DNA of 64,000 nt from Acidovorax sp. 210-6 (GTDB lineage Bacteria > Pseudomonadota > Gammaproteobacteria > Burkholderiales > Burkholderiaceae_C), in the NCBI RefSeq assembly GCF_010020825.1, contig NZ_JAACJE010000001.1, forward strand, positions 2,852,001-2,916,000, in the 5' to 3' direction. The notes under the pieces were generated by a model that was not told the origin of the DNA, made no database searches, and saw nothing but the letters and a program-made list of their open reading frames with translations. Position 1 is the stretch's first letter. Each line of letters starts with the position of its first letter. Positions 24,059 to 32,215 of this stretch are shown piece by piece. The translations under genes were made by a program, and so were the position numbers.

Positions 24059-27000
24059 ATGGCACGCACCACTGCGCCTTCCTTGTGGCTTCCGGGCTTC
24101 GACCCGGATGTCCCAGACACCCCTGAGCCGTCTGTTGAGACGGACTTGTTCGCTGAACTGCCTGCGCCCCAGGCACCCGTTTCCAACCCCATCCAGCTCG
24201 CACCCGTCGCCCTCGTGGCCGACGCGCCCATGGACGCCGCGGCTGAGGTCGAAGTCGAGACCGAAGTCCCGAGCACGGCACCGCGCGCCAGTTGGCGCGT
24301 GCTCACCGGCGCCAAGCGCGACACGCCCCGATCCCTGTGGCCCATGCTACAGCGCGAGCACCTGTCCGGCCTGGTCGGCACGGCCACCAAGTTCGACGCC
24401 AACGTGGCAGCGATCCAGGCCCTGCAGGCCCTCGAAGCCGGCCAGCGTCAGCCGGATGTCGCCGAGCGCGCTCAGTTGCTGCGCTTCACCGGCTGGGGCA
24501 GCCTACCCGCCGCCTTCAACCTCGAAGGCACCGATCTGGCCTGGCGCCGCCGCGCCGAGGAACTGCAGGCGCTGCTGCCCGCCGAGGACTACGAGTCGGC
24601 CCGCGCCTCGGTCAACAACAGCCACTACACCGAGGTCCATGTGATCGAGGCCATGTGGCAGGCCGTGGAGCGCTTCGGCTTCACGGGCGGGCGCGTGCTC
24701 GAGCCCGCAGCCGGCGTCGGCCACTTCCTCGGCGCGATGCCGCGCGCGCTCGCCGAGCGCAGTTCGGTCACCGCCGTCGAGATCGACCAGTTGTCCGGCC
24801 GGCTCCTGCAGACGCTGTACGCACCGCACGGTGCCGACGTGCGCATCGCGCCCTTCGAGAAGGTGGCGCTGCCCGAGAACTGGTTCGACCTGGCGATCGG
24901 CAACGTGCCCTTCGGCAACTATCCGGTCGCCGACACGGGCCCAAAGCCTTACGCGCGCTTCCGCATCCACAACTACTTCTTCGGCCGCGCGCTGGATCTG
25001 GTCCGCCCTGGCGGGCTGGTGTGCTTCATCACCAGCACCGGCACGATGGAGGCGCGCGCGGACGCTGTGCGCGAATACGTCGCGTCCCAAGCCCAGTTGC
25101 TGGGCGCGATCCGGCTGCCGCAGGGCGCGTTCGCCGGCCTCGCGTCGACCGACGTTCAGACCGACGTCCTGTTCCTGCGCAAGCGCCGCCCCGGCGAAGC
25201 CGTGAGCGGCGCCTGGCTGGAGCGCGTGATGGTGCCCGATGCACTGCGGCACCCGCGCTGCGCGCAGAAGTACCTGCAGATCAATGCCTGGTACGCCCGG
25301 AACCCCGACTTCTGCATCGGGCAGGTCACGCAGGAGAGCAATGGCTACGAGGAAGTGCCGACCGTCGTGTTCGAGGGCGACCTCGAGCCGGCGCTAGCGG
25401 AGCGCATCGCGCTGCTGCCCAGTGGCGTGTATGAAGCGGCCAAGCCAGTGGCGTTGGCGTCCGTCCGGGCAACCGTGCCTGCCGAGCCTGGCGCGCGCCC
25501 CGGAAGCTACTGCGTCCATCACGGGCGCGTGCACCGGGTCGAAGGCACCGAGCTGGTCGACCTGCATGACAGCCTGAACGCCACGCAACGCGCCCGCATC
25601 ACGGGCCTGTGCGCGATCCGGGACCATGCCCGGGCACTGCTCGACGCACAGCTGGCGCAGGACGGCGACGAAGGGCTGGCCCATCTGCGCGCCATGCTCA
25701 ACGGTACCTACGACCGCTATATAGCGCGCCACGGCTGCCTGAGCACCCGGGCCAACGCGCTGGCCTTCCGCCGCGACCCGGACTACCCGCTGCTGCTCTC
25801 GCTGGAGCACTACGACGAAGAGTCGGACACCGCGCGCAAGGCGGCGCTGTTCACCCAGCGCACGCTGCGCCGGGTATCGGCGCCCACGGCGGTCGGCGAA
25901 CCAGCCGAGGCGCTGGCCACCTCGGTCCAGTGGCGCGGCCGGGTCGATCCGGCCTACATGGCGCAGTTGCTGTCGGCGCCCGAGGAGGAGGTGCTGGCCG
26001 CGCTGTCCGAAGCCGGGCAGATCTTTCCCGATCCGGCGGACGGTGCTTGGAAGACCTCCGACGAATACCTGTCGGGCAACGTCAAGGAGAAGCTCAAGCA
26101 GGCGGCACTGTCCGGCCCGGCCTTCCGCCGCAACGTGGAGGCGCTGGAGCGGGTGCAGCCCGAAGACCTGCAGCCTGCGGCCATCGAGCCGCGCCTGGGC
26201 GCGGTGTGGATTCCGGCAGGCGACGTAGAGGGCTTCATCCATGAGGTGCTCGAACTCAAGGACTGCCAGGTGTCGTACTCGGCCGAGGCCGGCGCCTGGT
26301 CGGTGACCTACCCGGAGTGGAGCGCGCGGCACAACGTCAAAGTGACTCAGGAATGGGGCACCACGCGCATGAACGCCATCGAGCTGGTGCAGGCCGCGCT
26401 GAACGTGCAGGTGCCGACGGTGCGCGACCGCCATCCGGCCACGGACCGCTACCACGTCAATCCGGAGGAGACGCTGGCGGCGCGGGAGAAGCTCGGGGCG
26501 CTCAAGGACCGCTTCGCGGCCTGGGCCTTCGAGGACACCGAACGGCGCGAGCGGCTGTGCCGGGTCTACAACGACCTGTTCAACGCCACGCGGCCGCGGC
26601 ATTTCGACGGCTCGCACCTGAAGCTGCCGGGGTTCTCGCAGTGCTTCGATCTGCATCCGCACCAGCAGGATTCGGTATGGCGTGTGGTGCAGACCGGCAA
26701 CGTGGGTCTGTTCCACGTGGTCGGCGCCGGCAAGACGGCGGTGTGCGTGATCGCGAGCATGGAGATGCGCCGCCTGGGCTTTCTCGCGAAGCCCTGCCAT
26801 GTGGTCCCGAACCATATGTTGGCGCAGTACACGGCCGAGTTCGTGCGCCTGTATCCGCAGGCGTCGGTCTTGATGGCCGGAAAGGAGGATCTGGAAGGCG
26901 ACCGCCGGCGCGAGCTGGTGTCGCGCATCGCCACGGGCGATTGGGATGCGGTGGTCATCACGCACTCGAGCTTCGAGCGCATCCGGATGTCGCCGCAATT

Positions 27001-29119
27001 CACCGAGGACTACATCGCGGAGGTGATCCATGAGATAGAGATGGCTGTGCGCGCCGAGAACAGCGATGACCGGAGCAACCGGATCATCAAGCAACTCGAA
27101 GCGCAGAAGAAAAGCTGGAAGGTGCGCCTGGAGCGTCTGGCCGCCGACAAAAAGAAGGACGACCTGCTGACCTGGGAGCAGTTGGGCATCGACGGCTTGT
27201 TCGTCGACGAGGCCCACCTGTTCAAGAACCTGTACCGGTTCACCAAGATGACGCGGGTCGCGGGCCTGCCCCTGTCCAACTCGGAACGCGCGTTCGACCT
27301 GTACCTGAAGACGCGCTACACGATGAAGCTGCACGGGAACGCGCAGCGCGGCGTGGTCTTTGCGACGGCGACGCCAGTGGCCAACACCATGGCCGAGATC
27401 CACACGATGCAGCGCTACCTGCAGCCCCGGCGGCTGGAGGAGTTGGGCCTGCAGCAGTTCGATGCCTGGGCGGCCACCTTCGGCGAAAGCGTCACAGCGC
27501 TGGAGATCGCGCCGGACGGCAGCGGCTACCGCATGCACACGCGCTTCGCGCGCTTCATCAACGTGCCGGAGCTGATGTCGATCTTCGGCGAGGTCGGTGA
27601 CATCCGCACCGCCGAGATGCTGAACCTGCCGGTGCCGAAGCTGCGTGGCGGCAAGGCGCGCACGGTGGCCTGTCCGGCCAGTCCGGCACTGAAGGCCTAT
27701 GTGCAGACGCTGGTCCAGCGTGCCGAAGCGATCCGGAATGGGCATGTTGATCCGACCGAAGACAACATGCTCGCGGTCACGAACGATGGCCGCGCGGCTG
27801 CGCTGGACTTCCGGCTGGTCGCGCCGACGGCGAAGTTCGATCCGGAGGGCAAGGTGGGTGCCTGCGCCCGCGAGGTGCTGGCGATTTGGCAGCGCACGGC
27901 GGACTTCCGCGGCGCGCAGATGGTGTTCTGCGACCTGTCCAGCCCCAAGGGCGGCAAGGTCTTCAGTGTCTACGAGGACCTGAAGCAGCGGCTGATGGAT
28001 GCCGGCATCCCGGAGCGCGAGATCGCGTTCATCCACGACGCCGAGACGGACGTCCAGAAGGCTACGCTGTTCAAGGCGGTCCGCGAGGGCCGCGTGCGCG
28101 TGCTGCTGGGTTCAACCGGCAAGATGGGCGTGGGCACCAACGTGCAGACCCGCCTGGTGGCGCTGCACCATCTCGACGCGCCGTGGCGTCCCTGTGACGT
28201 CGAGCAGCGCGAGGGCCGCATCCTGCGCCAGGGCAACGAATGCGAGGAGGTCGAGATTTTCCGCTACGTGACCGAACAAAGCTTCGACGCCTACATGTGG
28301 CAGACGCTTGAAACCAAGGCGCGCTTCATCGCGCAGGTCATGCGCGGCGACAAGGGCCTGCGGGCCATCGAGGACGTGGAACTGGCCACGCTGAGCTACG
28401 CCGAGGTCAAGGCCCTGGCGTCGGGCAACCCGATGGTGATCGAGAAGGCTGGCGTGGACGCGGAAGTGGCCAAGCTCTCCACCCTGTTCTCGGTCTGGCG
28501 CAACCAGCGCTGGACCAACGAGAGCGAGGTGGGACGGTTGCCGATGCTGATCGCGTCGCTGGAACAGAAGGCCGCGTTGCTTGCCGCAGATGCCGAACAG
28601 GTCGAGCCCCAGACCATGGGGCAGATCGCCCTGGAACTGGGAGGCCGGCGGATCGCCGGACCTGACGCGGTGGGTGACGGCTTGCGCGAACTGGTGAAGA
28701 CCGCGAAGGCAGCGGCCCGCACCAGGCCATCGGTGAGCGACCAGCTCGTAGGCCGTTTCGGCGGCTTCGATCTGGGCCTGCAGACCATCGGCGGAGAAGC
28801 CACGCCAACGTTCTATCTCGCGGGGCGCTGCCGCTACGACGCCGAGCCCTACCAGACGGGACCTGGCATCGTGTCCGCGCTGCTGGCAGCCCTGGCGTCC
28901 GTCGCCGAGCAGCAGGCGAAGACCAGTGAGCAACTCGTCGTACGGCGCAAGCGGCTGGAAGACCTGCAGATCGAGCTGGTCCGCCCCTTCGAGCACGAGG
29001 GCCGGCTGACCGGGCTGTTGGTTCGCCAGCGCGAACTCGTCAAGGCGCTGGACCTCGACAAGGACGTGGCTGGCAGCGCCAGTCTGGATGGAGAGGCGGC
29101 GGCACGCCAGGCCGCATGA
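24059..29119 (+). CDS. Large DNA methylase-helicase fusion (1686 aa)
   Basis: A very large cytoplasmic protein joining an adenine-methylase-like domain to an SNF2/DEAD-type helicase. Methylase motif I is EPAAGVGHF (near residue 215) and motif IV is NVPFG (near 282), a variant of NPPF. Helicase Walker A is GAGKTA (near 889), motif II is DEAHLF (near 1050) and motif VI is QREGRILRQG (near 1383). The WGSLPAAF segment upstream of the methylase is typical of these proteins. The start at 24059 follows CGGAGAACCACC. Proteins of this layout are carried by ICEs, plasmids and phages. They are suspected of protecting or remodelling incoming DNA; that role is inference. The gene has a strong terminator immediately after it. 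Confidence 0.88.
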   Translation: MARTTAPSLWLPGFDPDVPDTPEPSVETDLFAELPAPQAPVSNPIQLAPVALVADAPMDAAAEVEVETEVPSTAPRASWRVLTGAKRDTPRSLWPMLQREHLSGLVGTATKFDANVAAIQALQALEAGQRQPDVAERAQLLRFTGWGSLPAAFNLEGTDLAWRRRAEELQALLPAEDYESARASVNNSHYTEVHVIEAMWQAVERFGFTGGRVLEPAAGVGHFLGAMPRALAERSSVTAVEIDQLSGRLLQTLYAPHGADVRIAPFEKVALPENWFDLAIGNVPFGNYPVADTGPKPYARFRIHNYFFGRALDLVRPGGLVCFITSTGTMEARADAVREYVASQAQLLGAIRLPQGAFAGLASTDVQTDVLFLRKRRPGEAVSGAWLERVMVPDALRHPRCAQKYLQINAWYARNPDFCIGQVTQESNGYEEVPTVVFEGDLEPALAERIALLPSGVYEAAKPVALASVRATVPAEPGARPGSYCVHHGRVHRVEGTELVDLHDSLNATQRARITGLCAIRDHARALLDAQLAQDGDEGLAHLRAMLNGTYDRYIARHGCLSTRANALAFRRDPDYPLLLSLEHYDEESDTARKAALFTQRTLRRVSAPTAVGEPAEALATSVQWRGRVDPAYMAQLLSAPEEEVLAALSEAGQIFPDPADGAWKTSDEYLSGNVKEKLKQAALSGPAFRRNVEALERVQPEDLQPAAIEPRLGAVWIPAGDVEGFIHEVLELKDCQVSYSAEAGAWSVTYPEWSARHNVKVTQEWGTTRMNAIELVQAALNVQVPTVRDRHPATDRYHVNPEETLAAREKLGALKDRFAAWAFEDTERRERLCRVYNDLFNATRPRHFDGSHLKLPGFSQCFDLHPHQQDSVWRVVQTGNVGLFHVVGAGKTAVCVIASMEMRRLGFLAKPCHVVPNHMLAQYTAEFVRLYPQASVLMAGKEDLEGDRRRELVSRIATGDWDAVVITHSSFERIRMSPQFTEDYIAEVIHEIEMAVRAENSDDRSNRIIKQLEAQKKSWKVRLERLAADKKKDDLLTWEQLGIDGLFVDEAHLFKNLYRFTKMTRVAGLPLSNSERAFDLYLKTRYTMKLHGNAQRGVVFATATPVANTMAEIHTMQRYLQPRRLEELGLQQFDAWAATFGESVTALEIAPDGSGYRMHTRFARFINVPELMSIFGEVGDIRTAEMLNLPVPKLRGGKARTVACPASPALKAYVQTLVQRAEAIRNGHVDPTEDNMLAVTNDGRAAALDFRLVAPTAKFDPEGKVGACAREVLAIWQRTADFRGAQMVFCDLSSPKGGKVFSVYEDLKQRLMDAGIPEREIAFIHDAETDVQKATLFKAVREGRVRVLLGSTGKMGVGTNVQTRLVALHHLDAPWRPCDVEQREGRILRQGNECEEVEIFRYVTEQSFDAYMWQTLETKARFIAQVMRGDKGLRAIEDVELATLSYAEVKALASGNPMVIEKAGVDAEVAKLSTLFSVWRNQRWTNESEVGRLPMLIASLEQKAALLAADAEQVEPQTMGQIALELGGRRIAGPDAVGDGLRELVKTAKAAARTRPSVSDQLVGRFGGFDLGLQTIGGEATPTFYLAGRCRYDAEPYQTGPGIVSALLAALASVAEQQAKTSEQLVVRRKRLEDLQIELVRPFEHEGRLTGLLVRQRELVKALDLDKDVAGSASLDGEAAARQAA

Positions 29120-29123
29120 GTTC

Positions 29124-29160
29124 GCGCCCCACTACCGCAAGGTGGTGGGGCGCTTTTTCT
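29124..29160 (+). terminator. Rho-independent terminator after the methylase-helicase
   Basis: GCGCCCCACTACC pairs with GGTGGTGGGGCGC around GCAA, followed by TTTTTCTT. Confidence 0.9.
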
Positions 29161-29372
29161 TGCCCTGATGCACATCACCGCGAACAGTGGCGGAAAAACC
29201 TGCGCGATCCGACAAGGTGCCGCCGTTGAAAACGGCCCTGCCCAGCTGGGGGTTTTGGGTGGCGAACCGCGCCAGTCATCCCGACGCGAATCGGATTTCG
29301 CCATACTGGAACGGCTTCCCGTGGGCATCGCGTCCACAAAGCCTTCATCGACCGCCTTGGCTGTCCTGAAGT

Positions 29373-29405
29373 CCAGCCTCGCTGGCGTCGCAGTCGATAC
29401 CTGCC
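29373..29405 (+). promoter_or_regulatory. Repeated two-hairpin leader element, copy F
   Basis: Stem 1 is CCAGC/GCTGG around CTC; stem 2 is GCAG/CTGC with loop TCGATAC. It lies 266 bp before the ATG at 29672. No gene is seen in 29161-29671. Confidence 0.8.
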
Positions 29406-29613
29406 CTCGAGTTCCCCGGCATCGTCCGGGATGGCTGCCTTGGCAGCCATGAGTTCCGGTCGGCCTTCGGGCTGACGCATGCACATGGTCGACGGCCCCT
29501 GAGTCGCCGGCCACCGAGCGAAGGTCCTTGCCGCAAGGCACCGGGCCTTCACATCCCACGTCAGCCCCAAGGCTGGCGCCAAGCCGCTTCGCGTCCGCGA
29601 GGCATACCCGAAC

Positions 29614-29649
29614 GGGGACCCCAGTCCCCGCCAGGGTTGGGCGTTCCCC
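29614..29649 (+). promoter_or_regulatory. Start-proximal switch-like hairpin (copy F leader)
   Basis: GGGGAC closes a hairpin with GTCCCC (29614-29629). GGGGA could instead pair with TTCCCC at 29644-29649 before the AAGGAGAAC ribosome binding site. Confidence 0.45.
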
Positions 29650-29671
29650 TTTTTCATCGAAGGAGAACGCC

Positions 29672-29848
29672 ATGTTCGCTGCCCTTGCAGCCAGAGAGTC
29701 GCACCGCGTTCCGGTGCTGTTGGGTGGATCGGGCCTCACCCGCCCGGCCCCCTTGCCGCAGCCCAAGCTTGCGGTACTGCTGCGTCCCCTGCCCTGCCTC
29801 GGCAAGTGCGGGGGCCGCCCGTGTGCGGACTGCCGCGAGGCAGCTTGA
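29672..29848 (+). CDS. Small cysteine-rich protein (58 aa)
   Basis: A 58-codon gene with a strong AAGGAG ribosome binding site. The C-terminus has four cysteines in CLGKCGGRPCADC, enough for one zinc or Fe-S site. The N-terminal part is hydrophobic-basic without a clear signal peptide. It is the first gene behind leader copy F and is followed two bases later by the next ATG. The function is unknown. Confidence 0.65.
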   Translation: MFAALAARESHRVPVLLGGSGLTRPAPLPQPKLAVLLRPLPCLGKCGGRPCADCREAA

Positions 29849-29850
29849 CC

Positions 29851-30075
29851 ATGCCGGTCGATCTGTACCGCCGGCGCATCGCCGCCACCGTGGTCGAACT
29901 GGCCCGGGAGGATCCCTTCCTGGTCAAGGAGGTCATCGCCCGTCTGCGCGCAGCGGGCGAAATCGAAGCCGACGATCTGGTCTACCTGGACCGGATCGCC
30001 GACCGCTGGATCGGCATCGCCGAAGCCAACGCCCGGCAGGAAGCCTCAACGCACGCGCGTCAAGCGCGCGGGTAG
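29851..30075 (+). CDS. ICE-type hypothetical protein (74 aa)
   Basis: A helical 74-residue protein (MPVDLYRRRIAATVVELARE, then RLRAAGEIEADDLVYLDRIA). It is coupled to the preceding 58-aa gene with a two-base gap. The 3' end overlaps the end of the convergent 30046 gene by 30 bases, which may let the two transcripts interfere. The function is unknown; size and helix content suit a small regulator. Confidence 0.65.
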   Translation: MPVDLYRRRIAATVVELAREDPFLVKEVIARLRAAGEIEADDLVYLDRIADRWIGIAEANARQEASTHARQARG

Positions 30076-30276
30076 CGAGGCACCCTTCGCCTGGGCCATG
30101 GCCGAGGCGATCTTGTCCAGCAGTTCCGGACGGTCCTCGGCCAGCGTGCCGGCCCATCGGGCCAGCGCCTGGTCGAGATCGTCCTGCGTTCGCGCCCCAT
30201 CGACGTCGATACCGACTCTTCGGAGTTCCTCGATTTCGGTGGGCGTGAACCGGAGTGAATGGCCTGCACGAAGCAT
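30046..30276 (-). CDS. ICE-type hypothetical protein, paralogue of the 31003 gene (76 aa)
   Basis: It starts MLRAGHSLRFTPTEIEELRR. The pattern LRFTPTEIEELR...GID..G.RTQDDLD is shared with the leftward gene at 31003-31215 (IRLTQKEIEYFR...IEPAGIRTRADLD). The two are therefore diverged copies of one small family. The function is unknown. An upstream extension of the open frame is not credible because it runs through the leader of the 30399 gene. Confidence 0.65.
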   Translation of the reverse strand: MLRAGHSLRFTPTEIEELRRVGIDVDGARTQDDLDQALARWAGTLAEDRPELLDKIASAMAQAKGASLPARLTRVR

Positions 30277-30398
30277 GTGTGGGCTTTCGAAAGCGGTGGA
30301 ATGCCAGCTTAGCAGGCCAACACATCGCCACAACCCTGGGAGACTGACGCCTCCCACTGGGGCATGGCGCGTGCATCCCGCAAGCAAGGAGAAAAACC

Positions 30399-30911
30399 AT
30401 GACCGTGAACACATCCCGCGCCAAGCCAAGGCGTAGTGCCATCGGCATCGAGGAAGAGCGCGCCTGGGTATCCTTCTACCGGCGTGCCGGCAAGGATCCC
30501 GCGATCGCGGCGGAAGTGCTGGCCCAGTTGGACAGCGATCCCGAGATGAAGCGCGAGCATCTGGCACTGTACCTGTGCTGCCGCGAGTCGCTGCGCCTGC
30601 GCCAGGCGCGCGAGGCGCGCAATCAGCGGTTCGGCCGGTTCGTGCGCTGGCTGCTCGGCGGCCTGTTCATCCGGTTTCCGGTAAATGTGCGGCGCGCATT
30701 GGGACGTGGAAGCGACCTCGCCGCAGCCTGCCTGCCCGAGGAGCATTCCGAGCCTGCCACGGCCCAGATCCAGCGTCTGGGGAAAAGCCCGAAGGTACGT
30801 GCCGCCCGCGCGGCATTCAAGGCACCCTCCATCAGCGAGATACCTGCCTCCCCATCGGCGGATTCGGCAATGGTGGATTCGGCGCCCCGAGCAGCTCAAG
30901 CCACTGGCTGA
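30399..30911 (+). CDS. ICE-type hypothetical protein (170 aa)
   Basis: AAGGAGAAAAACC precedes the ATG. The first ~90 residues are helical and basic (EERAWVSFYRRAGKDPAIAA, LYLCCRESLRLRQAREARNQ). A short hydrophobic stretch (FVRWLLGGLFIRFPV) follows that could be a single membrane-associated segment, then a low-complexity Ala/Ser/Pro tail. The leader has a GGGAG/CTCCC hairpin (30338-30355). The function is unknown. Confidence 0.65.
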   Translation: MTVNTSRAKPRRSAIGIEEERAWVSFYRRAGKDPAIAAEVLAQLDSDPEMKREHLALYLCCRESLRLRQAREARNQRFGRFVRWLLGGLFIRFPVNVRRALGRGSDLAAACLPEEHSEPATAQIQRLGKSPKVRAARAAFKAPSISEIPASPSADSAMVDSAPRAAQATG

Positions 30912-31002
30912 GCCATGCATCCCATTCCCCTGGCCGCGTGGCTGGGGGAATGCGGTGCTTCGCCCCATGGGCAGGCTAACGGCCCTACTTCTTGGGGCAG
31001 GC

Positions 31003-31215
31003 TCACGCCGCCAGGCAACGCGCAACCTCCCGGTCGATCATCCAATGAAGGAACTGCGTATCCTGCGAAACGCCCCAATAGTGCGCCTTGCACTTCGCCA
31101 CATACGCATCCAGATCCGCACGCGTGCGGATACCGGCAGGCTCGATGTCTGTCAGCCAACGGAAATACTCGATTTCCTTCTGCGTCAAACGGATCTGGGA
31201 ACCCAGGCGGATCAT
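31003..31215 (-). CDS. ICE-type hypothetical protein (70 aa)
   Basis: A 70-residue protein starting MIRLGSQIRLTQKEIEYFRW behind GGTTTCTCC read leftward (AGAAACC upstream is a weak site). It is a diverged paralogue of the 30046 gene product, with a longer C-terminus rich in Trp/His (AHYWGVSQDTQFLHWMIDRE). The function is unknown. Confidence 0.65.
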   Translation of the reverse strand: MIRLGSQIRLTQKEIEYFRWLTDIEPAGIRTRADLDAYVAKCKAHYWGVSQDTQFLHWMIDREVARCLAA

Positions 31216-31856
31216 GGAGAAACCTCTTGATGGTCACCATGCTGACGCAAAACAACGTGCTTGAGGACAAATTAACGGGCCCTGATCAAAAAATTTCCTG
31301 AGTGGCAGCAGAGTAATTTTCGAGTGTCACGGGACTGCCATATGCCATGCCTCCGGCTTTCCAGATGTTGGCGAATGGCCACGTTTCGGCGCATTTCCCA
31401 TCCGGCCCCGCGAACAAACGCCCGCCACCGCCACGATTTCCAGCCGACACAGGTTTTCCCCCTTGTGATGCGGCAAACCCAGGGGCACAGTCCCAATACC
31501 GGTCGAGGGCCTGATCAGGGCCTCCGGTCGCTTGCTCACGTCACAGCCCATCCAGCCAAGACCATCGTGCCGGCAGCCGTTGCGCACCTCCATCAAACCG
31601 CGGACGCCATCCCCTCGGCGACCGGCGCTGCCCTGCATTTCGATCCAGGAGAGCGATGTGGGAAACGCGCTCACAACCTCCTATCCGCGCATAGCACTGC
31701 TGGGTGCGCCGTGCATCTACCGCTTCATCGCCGCGAGCAACTCTCGGCGCCTCGCATGGGAATCCCGTCGGATTCTCTTGTATAGCGGCATGGTATTTGC
31801 GAAGCCCACAAGGCATCCCAGAACCCGTGTCGGCATTGCCACACAAGGAAGGAAAC
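31216..31856. other. 641-bp region without a supported gene
   Basis: Open frames here are short and have no protein-like composition or ribosome binding sites. No copy of the repeated leader element is present. It is a divergent spacer between the 31003 and 31857 genes. Confidence 0.5.
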
Positions 31857-32165
31857 ATGCACACCCATTGCATTGAGCAATTGCGCGGGCTCGCCGAGCC
31901 TCTGGCGGCTCTCTCGCTGACCCACCTGACACCCACCACCCGACAAAAGTTGCACGCAGACGATCTGTCCGTCAATGCCTACCCCACCGACTTTGGAGGC
32001 TTCGTATACGTAGGCTCGCCGCGCTACCGCATGCCTGCGGAGTCCGATCTTGCAAAGATCTTCGAGGCTGCAGAGCAAGCTGGCATCGTCTGGCTCAAGT
32101 TCGACAGCGAAGCGCCGACCGTCAAGGGCCTGCCGACTTTCACGCCCCAAGACACTATCCTCTGA
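31857..32165 (+). CDS. ICE-type hypothetical protein, paralogue of the 16435 gene (102 aa)
   Basis: AAGGAAGGAAAC precedes the ATG. The product shares LAEPLAAL/SLTHL, TTRQKL, DLSVNAYPTDFGGFVYVGS and GIVWLKFDSEA blocks with the 16435 product, covering nearly the whole length. It ends normally with a TFTPQDTIL tail instead of the altered end seen at 16737. The function is unknown. The downstream SbcC-like gene converges on it. Confidence 0.75.
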   Translation: MHTHCIEQLRGLAEPLAALSLTHLTPTTRQKLHADDLSVNAYPTDFGGFVYVGSPRYRMPAESDLAKIFEAAEQAGIVWLKFDSEAPTVKGLPTFTPQDTIL

Positions 32166-32215
32166 GGCCCCGCGACGCCAGCGCACTGCGTCCGGGGCGG
32201 ACACCTTGACCTCTG

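Noticed and set aside
25394-28036. 880-codon open frame on the minus strand
   Set aside because: It is antisense to the methylase-helicase, with His/Arg/Gln-rich composition typical of shadow frames in high-GC DNA and no family features.
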